Shown here piece by piece: positions 37,519 through 46,182 of a DNA stretch of 64,000 bases. A program made the translations under genes and the position numbers. Each line of letters starts with the position of its first letter. Within the stretch, counting starts at the first letter, position 1. This DNA is from Halarcobacter bivalviorum (lineage in GTDB: Bacteria; Campylobacterota; Campylobacteria; Campylobacterales; Arcobacteraceae). The stretch is taken from contig NZ_CP031217.1 of NCBI RefSeq assembly GCF_003346815.1, forward strand, positions 1,488,001 through 1,552,000, in the 5' to 3' direction. Below the pieces are notes generated by a model, which saw nothing but the letters and a program-made list of their open reading frames with translations, was not told the DNA's origin and did no database searches.

Positions 37519-39637
37519 GCAAAAATGGTATCTTAATTCTAAAAATAGCTCCCTCTGAGCTATTTTTAATTGATAACTCTCCCTTACAATGGTCATTAAC
37601 AATAATCTTACTCATATAAAGACCTAATCCCGTTCCCTCTTTTGATTTTTTAGTTGAGAAATATGGATCAAAGATTTTTTCCATAATCATTTCAGGGACT
37701 CCTCCCCCATTATCACTTATTTCAATAAAACAAAAATCATCTTCACATGAAGTTGAAATTTTGATTTCTCCTTTTTCAACCTTATTTTCTAAAATAGCAT
37801 CTTCTGCATTTTTAATAAGGTTTAAAACCACTTGATTTACTTCCGAAGCAAAAACATTAACACTCTCATAACAGTTGAAATTTACTGTTAGTTTTATATT
37901 ATTCCCCTCTAATGAATTTCTTATAATATTTATTGAGTTTGAAACAATACTCTCTAAGGTAGTCTCTATTTTTTGTTTATCTGATTTAAAGAAGTTTCTA
38001 AAATCATCAATAGTATTTGATAAGTGTTGAGAATAATCAGAAATCAAAGAAATTTCTCTTCTTAGGTTTTCATCACTTGGTCGATCTTTAATCATCATAC
38101 GAAGTAATAAATTATTTGTAGTAGCAGAGATTGCCGTTAAGGGTTGTCTCCATTGATGAGCAATCATAGAGATCATCTCTCCCATTTGAGCCAATCTACT
38201 TTGTTGAAGAAGTTGTTTTGTTTTTTCTTCATTCTTTTTTACTTCTTGTTTTACTTTATCTTCTAGATTATGAGTTAAAATATTTAACTCCTCTTCCATC
38301 TCTTTTCTTTTATCAATATCCCTTAAAACAACATGTATTAAGTTTTTATCATCAAGAGTAATTGTAGTAAAAACAACTTCTAGCCAAATATTTTTACTTC
38401 TTTTATTTTTAAAAACAAATTCAAAAGAGTTAGAACCTTTTTCAATTGCAGTATCAAGCATTTTATATATATTAAAAACCGAAGAGAGCCCACTTGGTTG
38501 TTTTGTAGGGAAAAGGTCTGAAAGTTCTAAATCTAAAAACTCTTGTTTATTTTTATACTTTAATATTCTTAATGCAGAATCATTACAATCCATAATCTCT
38601 TTTGTTTCTAAAAGCATTAATAAAATACCATCTGTTGACTCATGGTAAATCTTTTCAAAAAGCTCTTTTTGTTTTGCAACTTGCTTAGTCTTTTGTTCTA
38701 ACTCTTTTGTCTTTTTTTCAATCTCTTCATTAGCTTCTTGAAGTTTTTTATTATGTCTATTTAAAATATATTGTCTGTATGATAAAATTAGTAAAACTAA
38801 AATACCAATAAAACTAATTTCCCAAAATCTAGAATAATCAACAATACTCTCAAGCCTTACAGACAACCATCTATTTTTTATCTCATTTGATTCTTTATGA
38901 GTTATTGATTCAATTCCCTTATTTATAATTGGAATAAGCTCTTCATAATCACTTCTAACCATAAATCTAACATCAAAGTTAAACTCAGTAGTTCCACTTA
39001 TTTTTATATCTTTAAAGCCATAATCTGCAATGATAAGAGATAACACAGGTAAAATATCAATTACAGCATAAACCTCTCCTTTTGAAAGAAGTTTTAAGGC
39101 TTCAATATTATCTTTAACCTCTACAAACTCTACTTCTGGATATTTGCTTTTTAATATTTGATATGTACTATAAAATTTACCCACAGCTACTTTTTTATTG
39201 TTTAATGATTCTGTACTAGAGATATATTGTTTATCTAAAGTTGTAGCAATTGCTATTGGATAAGAAACATAAGGTTTAGAAAATCTACCATAATATAATT
39301 TATTGTCAGTAATTGCTGTAGATAAAGCTACATCTGCTTTTTTCTCTTTAATTAAAGTAATTGCATCTTGAAAACTATCAACTGCTTTACATTCTGAATC
39401 AATTAAAGTTTTATTTTTAACTAACTCCCAAAAATCATGAGAAATACCTACTAATTTACCATTTTCTTCATAATTAAAAGGTGGCCAGTTTTTTGTTACT
39501 ACACATTTGATATGTTTTTCGATTAAAAAGAGTTTTTCCTCTTTTGTAAGATTAATTAAATTAGTTTTGTAGATAACTGAAGAATCTGCTTTTAATAAAA
39601 GAAAAGTACTAATTACTAAAAGCAGAATTTTTTTCAT
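37511..39637 (-). CDS. Sensor histidine kinase with one periplasmic solute-binding domain
   Basis: A 708-residue sensor. A signal sequence is followed by one SBP_bac_3 domain (about residues 35-255, starting IKCVVTKNWPPFNYEENGKLVG), a membrane helix near 270-288, a coiled coil (NKKLQEANEEIEKKTKELEQKTKQ), a PAS domain (about 325-445), the H-box SMIAHQWRQPLTAIS near 495, and ATPase motifs LIKNAEDAI, DNGGGVPEMIMEKIFDPYFST and GTGLGLYMS. It is the last gene of the long minus-strand run and overlaps the GNAT gene by 4 bases and the RND gene's end by 8. Confidence 0.92.
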   Translation of the reverse strand: MKKILLLVISTFLLLKADSSVIYKTNLINLTKEEKLFLIEKHIKCVVTKNWPPFNYEENGKLVGISHDFWELVKNKTLIDSECKAVDSFQDAITLIKEKKADVALSTAITDNKLYYGRFSKPYVSYPIAIATTLDKQYISSTESLNNKKVAVGKFYSTYQILKSKYPEVEFVEVKDNIEALKLLSKGEVYAVIDILPVLSLIIADYGFKDIKISGTTEFNFDVRFMVRSDYEELIPIINKGIESITHKESNEIKNRWLSVRLESIVDYSRFWEISFIGILVLLILSYRQYILNRHNKKLQEANEEIEKKTKELEQKTKQVAKQKELFEKIYHESTDGILLMLLETKEIMDCNDSALRILKYKNKQEFLDLELSDLFPTKQPSGLSSVFNIYKMLDTAIEKGSNSFEFVFKNKRSKNIWLEVVFTTITLDDKNLIHVVLRDIDKRKEMEEELNILTHNLEDKVKQEVKKNEEKTKQLLQQSRLAQMGEMISMIAHQWRQPLTAISATTNNLLLRMMIKDRPSDENLRREISLISDYSQHLSNTIDDFRNFFKSDKQKIETTLESIVSNSINIIRNSLEGNNIKLTVNFNCYESVNVFASEVNQVVLNLIKNAEDAILENKVEKGEIKISTSCEDDFCFIEISDNGGGVPEMIMEKIFDPYFSTKKSKEGTGLGLYMSKIIVNDHCKGELSIKNSSEGAIFRIKIPFLPN
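37541..37567 (+). terminator. Terminator of the efflux operon, inside the kinase gene
   Basis: AAAAATAGCTC (37541-37551) and GAGCTATTTTT (37557-37567) form a perfect 11-base-pair stem with loop CCTCT. It lies 23 bases after the RND stop, within the last codons of the convergent histidine kinase. Confidence 0.82.
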
Positions 39638-40095
39638 AAGTCGTATACCATTGCTATTTCTTCACAAATAGGGAAGTGTTTGCATCTAATACAATCTGCC
39701 CAAATTTTATGTTCAGGAATATCTTCTTTCTCAATTTTTGTAAAACCTACGCTTTCAAAGAAACCTTGTTCATAAGTTAAAGATAAAATCTGTTGAAGTT
39801 TATATTTTTTTGCTTCTTCAATACAGGCCTGTACAAGTTTTTGTCCAAGTTTTAAGCCTCTAAATTTTTTAGATACAACTAAACTTCTAACTTCTGCTAA
39901 TCTGCAAGAATGAATATGTAAAGCTGTAAAACCTGCCATCTCTCCATCTACTTCAACAATAGTATAAGATCTTATAGTATTAGCCATTTCATCTTCTGTT
40001 CGAAGAAGAATTTTTCCACTTTCTACTTCTTCTTTTACTAATGCTTGCATTGAAGCAATATGAGTTACATCAGGTTTATAAAATTTAATTTCCAA
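39634..40095 (-). CDS. GNAT N-acetyltransferase, short N-acetylglutamate synthase-like
   Basis: A 153-residue GNAT enzyme. Motif A, the acetyl-CoA loop, is VRSLVVSKKFRGLKLGQKLVQACIEEA (about residues 69-95). The late signature FESVGFTKIEKEDIPEHKIWADCIRCKHFPICEEIAM, with clustered cysteines, is like the stand-alone acetyltransferase domain of ArgA proteins in this phylum, which makes N-acetylglutamate for arginine synthesis. The kinase domain of classical ArgA is absent. The substrate is inferred. It overlaps engB by 11 bases. Confidence 0.75.
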   Translation of the reverse strand: MEIKFYKPDVTHIASMQALVKEEVESGKILLRTEDEMANTIRSYTIVEVDGEMAGFTALHIHSCRLAEVRSLVVSKKFRGLKLGQKLVQACIEEAKKYKLQQILSLTYEQGFFESVGFTKIEKEDIPEHKIWADCIRCKHFPICEEIAMVYDL

Positions 40096-40687
40096 ATAAG
40101 TATCCTGTAATTCTATTTTGAAGTGCTTCTAAACCTTTTTTCTTTAAATTAGAGATAAAAACACCATCTGGGTAAGCTCTTTTTAGTTTTTGTAAATCAT
40201 TTTGTTTTAATTTATCAATTTTTGTAAAAGCATGAAGAATAATCTGATCTCCTCTTTTAATAGTTGATAAAAACTCATCAACATTTCTATCAATATCTAA
40301 TTCAGGATGTCTTGCATCAATTAAATGAACAAAAATTTGTAAACAAGGTCTCTCTTCTAAATATCCTGTTAAATTCTTATTCCACTCTCTTTTTAAACTC
40401 TTTGATACTTTTGCATAACCAAATCCTGGTAAATCAACAAATCTAGCATAAAGATAAGGTAACTCTTCATTTCCTGTTTTGAATTTAATTTCAAAATAAT
40501 TAATTAATTGAGTCTTTCCTGGAGTAGAAGAAGATTTAGCTAAACCTTTTCTATTTGTTAAAGTATTTAATAAAGAAGATTTACCTACATTTGATCTTCC
40601 TAAAAAAGCAACTTCTGCTCTATCAGGTGCTGGAGAATCTACAATACTTTGAGCTGAAGTTAAAAACTGTGCATCTACTATTTTCAT
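40085..40687 (-). CDS. engB: Ribosome-biogenesis GTPase EngB (YihA/YsxC)
   Basis: A 200-residue GTPase needed for large-subunit maturation. G1 is GRSNVGKSSLLN (about residues 30-41), G2 includes the T in SSTPGKTQ, G3 is DLPGFGYAKVS, G4 is TKIDKL and G5 is ISNLKKKG. The length is typical. Its ATG is within 1 base of the lptA stop, so translation is coupled to the lipopolysaccharide-transport genes. This neighbourhood is known in Campylobacter. Confidence 0.96.
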   Translation of the reverse strand: MKIVDAQFLTSAQSIVDSPAPDRAEVAFLGRSNVGKSSLLNTLTNRKGLAKSSSTPGKTQLINYFEIKFKTGNEELPYLYARFVDLPGFGYAKVSKSLKREWNKNLTGYLEERPCLQIFVHLIDARHPELDIDRNVDEFLSTIKRGDQIILHAFTKIDKLKQNDLQKLKRAYPDGVFISNLKKKGLEALQNRITGYLFGN

Positions 40688-41175
40688 TATTTTTTACCAC
40701 TATCAATATTTAAAATAAACCTTACTGGTTTATTATCTGTCCCACTAACTTTTGCATTTCCTGTCTCTTGATTAATAAAAATCTTCTCTCCATAAAGCTT
40801 TCTATCTTCTGTTACTTCATTTAAGTAACCTTTTCCAATTACAGTATATTCAAGTTTTTTAGGATCATAAATTACTTTATTACCTTTTCCATTATAGTGT
40901 TTACCATTTGAAAAAATTGTAAAACTTACATTTCCAGTAGCAATATATTTTAAAGGCTCTAAGTTTTTACCTTTTGCATTAGGCGTCATAAAAACTTCTA
41001 ATTTATCTGAATTAAGCCTATCTTTTGCCATTTTTAATTTTACATTTCCTGTAAAGATTGAAATACCTTTATTATCATCTGTTTCAAAGTTTTTTGCATC
41101 AATTATAAGTTTTTCACTACTTGCATTAGCAAAAGCCAAAGTAGATAGCAGTGCTAGTTTTAATAATAGTTTCAT
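40687..41175 (-). CDS. lptA: Lipopolysaccharide transport periplasmic protein LptA
   Basis: LptA forms the periplasmic bridge that carries lipopolysaccharide from LptC to LptD. The 162-residue product has a signal sequence (LLLKLALLSTLAFANA) and an OstA/LptA beta-jellyroll with recurring segments (KLIIDAKNFETDDNKGISIFTGNVKLKM, YIATGNVSFTI, YTVIGKGYLNEV, GNAKVSG). It follows lptC by 17 bases in the same unit. Confidence 0.92.
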   Translation of the reverse strand: MKLLLKLALLSTLAFANASSEKLIIDAKNFETDDNKGISIFTGNVKLKMAKDRLNSDKLEVFMTPNAKGKNLEPLKYIATGNVSFTIFSNGKHYNGKGNKVIYDPKKLEYTVIGKGYLNEVTEDRKLYGEKIFINQETGNAKVSGTDNKPVRFILNIDSGKK

Positions 41176-41192
41176 AAAATATTTTCCTTCAT

Positions 41193-41720
41193 CTATTTTT
41201 TCATATCAATTTCAAAATGAGTATTATTTGATTTCATATAATAACTCTTCATATCTAAATAAAGATTCTCTCCATTGATTAAATTATTGTTATATATACC
41301 ATTAAATGGTAAAGTATTAGTAACAACTTCATCTTTTACATTATAAAAAAGCTCATCTGTATCTAAAGCTATAATATTATCTCTTCTAAATCTTACATTT
41401 TTAAAAAACTTATAGATATCAGCTCTTTTAACTATTACATCAGAATATAAAACATCTGTAACATAATTATTATCTTTATCTAATTTTTTAAGAGTTAATG
41501 CACCTTCATGCATTACATCTCTCTCTTTAAACCTAAAAACCTCTTTTGCATAAACAATTCTATTCATACTATCAGTTGTAAGTGTATACATTGTAGAATC
41601 ATTAAAAACTAATAAAGGTATCTCTTGCTCACTATTTTTTTTAACTATATTTTTAACCGGAATAAAATAACTAGTTACTGATAAAACTAAAAGAATTAAA
41701 ACAAATGCTCTTATAGCCAT
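41193..41720 (-). CDS. lptC: LPS export protein LptC
   Basis: A 175-residue bitopic membrane protein with one N-terminal helix (about residues 4-20) and a periplasmic beta-jellyroll. LptC takes lipopolysaccharide from LptB2FG and passes it to LptA. Sequence conservation is low, but size, topology, the segment NYVTDVLYSDVIVKRADIYKFFKNVRFRR and the location between kdsC and lptA support the call. The start overlaps the kdsC 3' end by 10 bases. Confidence 0.87.
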   Translation of the reverse strand: MAIRAFVLILLVLSVTSYFIPVKNIVKKNSEQEIPLLVFNDSTMYTLTTDSMNRIVYAKEVFRFKERDVMHEGALTLKKLDKDNNYVTDVLYSDVIVKRADIYKFFKNVRFRRDNIIALDTDELFYNVKDEVVTNTLPFNGIYNNNLINGENLYLDMKSYYMKSNNTHFEIDMKK

Positions 41721-42208
41721 GAGTTTATAAATTCCTCTTCAATACCATCTTCTTTTACTATATATTCAATCATCTCTCTTACTGCACCACTTCCACCAAA
41801 GGCTTCACACTTAATATTAACAATATCTTTTATATATTTTGACCCATTTGCAGGAGTAAATGAAAGTCCAGCTTTTTTTAACATTTTATAATCATTTAAA
41901 TCATCTCCAATTACAGCAACTTCATGCCAAGAGATATTCTCTTCTTTTAAAATATTTTCTAAAATTTCATCTTTATTATGCACACCTTGGTAAAGATGCG
42001 TTATTTTTAAATCTTTTGCTCTTTGCTCTACAATTTTAGATGTTCTACCTGTAATAATAGCTGCTTTTTTATCTAATTTTTTGGTCCATGTTGCAATTGC
42101 TAAACCATCAGCTACATCAAAAGATTTTAATTCATCTCCACTATTTGTGTAAGTTATTTGTCCATTTGTTAATGTACCATCAACATCAAGAACAATTAAC
42201 TTAATCAT
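41711..42208 (-). CDS. kdsC: KDO-8-phosphate phosphatase KdsC
   Basis: A HAD-superfamily C0-type phosphatase of 165 residues that releases Pi from 3-deoxy-D-manno-octulosonate 8-phosphate. Motif I is VLDVDGTLTNG (residues 5-15), motif II includes the threonine in AAIITGRTS, and motif III/IV is VAVIGDDLNDYKMLKKAGLSFTPANG. It lies between hisB (4-base overlap) and lptC, which ties it to lipopolysaccharide core synthesis. Confidence 0.94.
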   Translation of the reverse strand: MIKLIVLDVDGTLTNGQITYTNSGDELKSFDVADGLAIATWTKKLDKKAAIITGRTSKIVEQRAKDLKITHLYQGVHNKDEILENILKEENISWHEVAVIGDDLNDYKMLKKAGLSFTPANGSKYIKDIVNIKCEAFGGSGAVREMIEYIVKEDGIEEEFINSWL

Positions 42209-42777
42209 AAAACACCTTTTGTACTAGGAACACCTAGTTTTTCATTTTTAGCCATAGCTCTTCTTAAAGCTACTGCAAAAGCTTTAAAACTCGCTTCTAA
42301 AATATGGTGTTTATTTCTTCCTCTTTCATTAATTATATGACATGTAAGACCGGCATTCATAACTAAAGCATGGAAAAACTCTTCAGCAAGCTCAACATCA
42401 AACTCCCCTACTTTTCCACTAACATTAACTTCATAAACTAAAAAAGGTCTATTTGATAAATCTAAGGCACATGTAGTTGCTGCTTCATCCATAACAACTG
42501 TCGCATTCCCATATCTTTCTACATTTTCAATTGGAAAAATCTCATCTTTTAAAGCTTTTCCTAAAACAATTCCACAATCTTCTACAGTATGGTGTGCATC
42601 AATATGTAAATCTCCATCACAAGATAGTTCAATATCAATACCACTATGTTTTGATAAAGCTTCAAGCATATGGTCAAAAAAACCTACACCTGTATTAATT
42701 TTAGATGTTCCATTACCTTTAATATCAAGTTTACATTTAATATCAGTCTCTTTTGTTTTTCTATTAATCTCTGTCAT
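42205..42777 (-). CDS. hisB: Imidazoleglycerol-phosphate dehydratase HisB
   Basis: HisB removes water from imidazole glycerol phosphate in histidine synthesis. The 190-residue product is the mono-functional form. Manganese-binding motifs are GVGFFDHMLEALSKHSG, DLHIDAHHTVEDCGIVLG, EEFFHALVMNAGLTCHI and NKHHILEASFKAFAVALRRA. No other his genes except hisS are nearby, so its place in an envelope operon is a genome-organisation quirk also known in relatives. Confidence 0.97.
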   Translation of the reverse strand: MTEINRKTKETDIKCKLDIKGNGTSKINTGVGFFDHMLEALSKHSGIDIELSCDGDLHIDAHHTVEDCGIVLGKALKDEIFPIENVERYGNATVVMDEAATTCALDLSNRPFLVYEVNVSGKVGEFDVELAEEFFHALVMNAGLTCHIINERGRNKHHILEASFKAFAVALRRAMAKNEKLGVPSTKGVL

Positions 42778-42785
42778 GTTTTTTC

Positions 42786-43595
42786 CTATTTTGCAATAAT
42801 TAGTGCACCTTTTAGACCATTTGCTTCTTTAAAATCTTGTGCTTCTTGTTCTGATCTAAATCCACTAATCCAAACTCTATGTAAATCAGTACTTTTAATT
42901 ATAACATTATATCCATCTTCTAGTATTAGCTCAAATTTTCTTTTTGTAATTTTTGCACCCTCTAATCTACTAAAAGCACCTACTTGAACATAATATCTTC
43001 CAACAGTTGCTGTTTCTTGTTTCTCTTCTTCTGTTTGAGCAATTTTTGCATTAAACCCTAAAACAGTAACTCTAACATTTGCTGTTCCTTTTCCAACCAT
43101 ATTAATTGCATGAGCAGCTTTATTTGATAAATCGATAATTCTTCCTGTAATAAAAGGTCCTCTATCATTGATTCTTACAACAACTGATTTCCCATTTTCT
43201 AAGTTATCAACTTTTACCATTGAATTCATAGGAAGAGTTTTATGTGCAGCTGTCATTGCATACATATCATACATTTCACCATTTGAAGTTAGTTTTGCAT
43301 GAAAATTAGGTCCATACCAAGAAGCAATACCAGTTTGAACATCTCCAACCTTTGCTAAAGTAGGATAATACCATTTACCATGAACTTTATAAGGTCTCAT
43401 AGTTGCACGATGCATTGCTTTTGAATTTTTAATCGCTTGATCACCTAATGGCTTAAAAGTTTTATTCTTCTTTTCACTTCCACCATAATAAGGGATATAT
43501 GAACCTGATGTAGACTTAGTTGAACAACCTGTAAAAATAATTGTTGCACATACAGTAGAAAAAATAGTAGTTTTTATTGATTTACCTAATAACAA
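42786..43595 (-). CDS. rlpA: RlpA-type septal lytic transglycosylase lipoprotein
   Basis: A lipoprotein with lipobox IIFTGC near residue 24, a double-psi beta-barrel ([39 protein letters not shown]..., [18 protein letters not shown]) and a C-terminal SPOR domain ([19 protein letters not shown]...). RlpA cuts denuded glycan strands at the septum. TTG at 43595 is preferred, because GGAG lies 6 bases upstream; a TTG at 43607 would add four residues. Either start lies within the mltD 3' end. The product has 269 residues. Confidence 0.92.
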   Translation of the reverse strand: MLLGKSIKTTIFSTVCATIIFTGCSTKSTSGSYIPYYGGSEKKNKTFKPLGDQAIKNSKAMHRATMRPYKVHGKWYYPTLAKVGDVQTGIASWYGPNFHAKLTSNGEMYDMYAMTAAHKTLPMNSMVKVDNLENGKSVVVRINDRGPFITGRIIDLSNKAAHAINMVGKGTANVRVTVLGFNAKIAQTEEEKQETATVGRYYVQVGAFSRLEGAKITKRKFELILEDGYNVIIKSTDLHRVWISGFRSEQEAQDFKEANGLKGALIIAK

Positions 43596-44988
43596 TTTTA
43601 TCTCCAATTTTTAAAAGTGATGTTTTTAAATTATTATCTCTTTTTAATTTTTCAACATTAATTTTATATTTCTTTGCAATTGAATATAAAGAGTCTCCAC
43701 TTTTAACAGTATAATTTTTTTTATTGCTTGTATAGCTATTATCATTTGAAAATTTTATTTTTCCTATCATATCTTTAGGAATAGGTAAAATAATCTTCTG
43801 CTTTAAAGCTAACTTATTTGTTTTTAGCTTATTGTAATCTTTAATTAAACTATATGGAATTCTATATTTTCTTGAAAGTCCATATAAAGTATCACCTCTT
43901 TTTACAATGTGAACTACAAATTTAGTATCTTTTATACTATCTTTAGTTTCATTAAATCTACTTAATCTACTATATGGAATATTTATTTCATAAACTTCTT
44001 TTGTAGGAGGAATAATTGATTGTTTAATATGTTTATTTAAGCTTAAAAGCTCATCATAACTCATGCCTATTGAGTTTGCAATATTTCGTAGGTGAAGTCC
44101 ACCTTTTACTTGTACAGTTGCTACTGTAGTAGAGATTCCCATATTTAATAAGTGTGAATTTTCTTCATGTCTAATAAAGCTTTGAGACTTCATCATTGCA
44201 AGTGAAATAATTTTTCTAATATATCTTCTACTTTCACTAGGAATATATTGTCTACTAATTTTTGTTTGAACAGTTAATAAATCATTGATATCAGGTTCAA
44301 TATTCCATTTTTTAACTTCATTATAAACTTTTCTAACTTCTCTAAACTTTACTCTTTTTTCTTGATAGGCTTTTATAATATTTCTATATTCATCAATTTG
44401 CTTATCATTTTTCATATGAGGATTTCTTTCAACATATAAATCAATTGTAGCTCTTGCAATGGCTTCAATTACTCTACCTTCACCACAATTATATGCAATT
44501 GCAGCAAGATACCACTTCCCAAAAATATCATGTAGTCTATTTAAATAATCTGCTGCTGCTTTAGTTGATTTAATTAAATCCATTCTTTCATCAACATATA
44601 AATCATTTTCTAAACCATATCTTTTTCCTGTAGCACTCATAAATTGCCAAAGACCAGTAGCCCTTACTCTTGATTTTGCATCCATTGTAAAGTTTGATTC
44701 AGCCATTGCCATATAAATAAATACATCGGGAATACCTTCTTCTCTTAGTATCTCTTTTATTTTTGGAACAAATAACGAAGCCTCATTTAATTTTTCAACA
44801 TAGTTACTTGAATTATATTTACTTTGATATTGGGTATATACTTTTTGTAGCTTATAATCACTAATAAAAGATGGATTTATATCTAAATCCTCTAAAATTT
44901 GTAAGTCTCTTTGAGAGTAAGCTGAACCTATTAGTGATGCATAAGAGTATATAGAAAAAATTAGTATTAGAGAAATTACTCTTTTCAA
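43582..44988 (-). CDS. mltD: MltD-like lytic transglycosylase with LysM domains
   Basis: A 468-residue secreted murein hydrolase. After a signal sequence (residues 1-17) comes an SLT domain with the catalytic glutamate in [27 protein letters not shown], a helical region, and LysM repeats: one weak copy near 290-320, then clear copies at about 361-405 ([20 protein letters not shown]) and 423-467 ([20 protein letters not shown]). It starts with TTG after AGGA. That AGGA is part of a hairpin. Confidence 0.93.
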   Translation of the reverse strand: MKRVISLILIFSIYSYASLIGSAYSQRDLQILEDLDINPSFISDYKLQKVYTQYQSKYNSSNYVEKLNEASLFVPKIKEILREEGIPDVFIYMAMAESNFTMDAKSRVRATGLWQFMSATGKRYGLENDLYVDERMDLIKSTKAAADYLNRLHDIFGKWYLAAIAYNCGEGRVIEAIARATIDLYVERNPHMKNDKQIDEYRNIIKAYQEKRVKFREVRKVYNEVKKWNIEPDINDLLTVQTKISRQYIPSESRRYIRKIISLAMMKSQSFIRHEENSHLLNMGISTTVATVQVKGGLHLRNIANSIGMSYDELLSLNKHIKQSIIPPTKEVYEINIPYSRLSRFNETKDSIKDTKFVVHIVKRGDTLYGLSRKYRIPYSLIKDYNKLKTNKLALKQKIILPIPKDMIGKIKFSNDNSYTSNKKNYTVKSGDSLYSIAKKYKINVEKLKRDNNLKTSLLKIGDKIVIR

Positions 44989-44995
44989 ATATTGT

Positions 44996-45014
44996 CCTAT
45001 TTTTTTAAAATAGG
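44996..45014 (-). promoter_or_regulatory. Hairpin covering the mltD ribosome binding site
   Basis: On the minus strand CCTATTTT (45014-45007) pairs perfectly with AAAATAGG (45003-44996). The second arm supplies the AGGA before the TTG start of mltD. The tatD stop is only about 11 bases upstream of the hairpin, so a ribosome finishing tatD would melt it. Confidence 0.55.
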
Positions 45015-45025
45015 AAATATTTTAT

Positions 45026-45814
45026 CTAAATTATTGTAGAAAACTGCTTAAATAACTCTTTTGTATTATTTACAGTAAGTCTCTCAACCTCTGATAAAGG
45101 CATTTCAAGTAATTCTGCAACCTTTTGAGCTACAAAAACTGTATAATAAGGCTCATTTCTTTTTCCTCGATGAGGATGAGGAGTTAGGTATGGGCAATCT
45201 GTTTCTAGAATCAATTTTTCTAATGGTATTTTAGGTAAAACTTCAACTAATTTTCTAGCATTTTTAAAAGTTAAAACTCCACCTATTCCAAAATAAAAAT
45301 TATGCTTAGCTAAAGGTAAAAGATGTTCGCTTGCATTGTAGCAATGTAGTACCCCACCAACTTCTTTAGCCTTATACTCTTCTAAAATTATTTTAGAGTC
45401 ATTTGAAGCTTCTCTGATATGAATAATCAATGGTTTTTTAAGCTTTTTAGCAAGTTCTACTTGGTCAATAAAAACCTCTTTTTGAACTCTTATATTCTCT
45501 TTTTTCTCTTCTTCATCTTCTGGTAGTCTATAATAATCTAAACCACATTCACCTACAGCAATACATTTAGGATGAGTAAGATACTCTTCTAAAGTCTTTT
45601 TATCATAAGTGTCTATATCATAAGGATGAACACCAGCAGAAAAAAATACTTCTTTATATTTTTCTGCTAGTTTTAAAGCTTTTGGAAGATCTTTTAAGTC
45701 TGCACCTGGAATTAAAAAACCTTTAACTCCATTTTCAAGTGCACGGTTAATTACTTCATCAATATCATCTTGATATTGGATATTGTCTAAATGACAATGA
45801 GAATCTATAATTAT
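45026..45814 (-). CDS. tatD: TatD-family metal-dependent hydrolase with an ATA start
   Basis: TatD proteins are TIM-barrel nucleases acting on DNA or D-aminoacyl-tRNA. From 45814 the frame reads M(ATA)-IIDSHCHLDN, then AGVHPYDID, CIAVGECGLDYYR, KKPLIIHIREAS, GGVLHCYNAS and LILETDCPYLTPHPHRGKRNEP, so every metal-binding motif is present and the length (262) is normal. There is no ATG, GTG or TTG before residue 129 in this frame. AAAAGG lies 8 bases before the ATA, which overlaps the stop of the upstream gene as ATAA. ATT at 45811 is the next candidate. Confidence 0.85.
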   Translation of the reverse strand: MIIDSHCHLDNIQYQDDIDEVINRALENGVKGFLIPGADLKDLPKALKLAEKYKEVFFSAGVHPYDIDTYDKKTLEEYLTHPKCIAVGECGLDYYRLPEDEEEKKENIRVQKEVFIDQVELAKKLKKPLIIHIREASNDSKIILEEYKAKEVGGVLHCYNASEHLLPLAKHNFYFGIGGVLTFKNARKLVEVLPKIPLEKLILETDCPYLTPHPHRGKRNEPYYTVFVAQKVAELLEMPLSEVERLTVNNTKELFKQFSTII

Positions 45815-46119
45815 GAGAAATGCCTTTTTTCAATTAAATTTAATAATGAATTTAAATCTTGTAAGTCACTTCCTTTAATCCAAGCATCAATTCCAAAGTT
45901 TTTAAATGCTTCATAATCACTATCATCATCAATTATAGCAACTGAAATAAAATTCTCAGCACAAGCTTCATGCTTATTTTCTTCAAAATCAAAAATTGTA
46001 TTAATATCTATAATAGCAACTTGAGCATCTCCACTACAACCACTTTGAAAATGTTCAACTGTATGTTTACTACTATCAATTAATGATTCTTCAACTTCTT
46101 TAAATGTTACAATTTTCAT
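45811..46119 (-). CDS. Conserved hypothetical small acidic protein
   Basis: I do not recognise this 102-residue soluble protein. It is acidic, with two cysteines in HFQSGCSGDAQ and HEACAEN, and repeated strand-helix patterns (VAIIDINTIFDF, VAIIDDDSDYEAFKNFGIDAWIKG). It sits between hslU and tatD and overlaps tatD at its stop codon, so it is co-translated with tatD. The ATG is preceded by AGTAAGTCA, a weak ribosome site. Confidence 0.6.
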   Translation of the reverse strand: MKIVTFKEVEESLIDSSKHTVEHFQSGCSGDAQVAIIDINTIFDFEENKHEACAENFISVAIIDDDSDYEAFKNFGIDAWIKGSDLQDLNSLLNLIEKRHFS

Positions 46120-46182
46120 TGACTTACTCCAATTTACAAATTAACTCATTTTATCAAAAATAAAGTTAAACTCTTGCTTATT

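Noticed and set aside
45026-45430. Short TatD frame starting at TTG 45430 taken as a truncated gene
   Set aside because: The same frame continues upstream with all N-terminal TatD motifs, so the gene is complete and only lacks a standard start codon.
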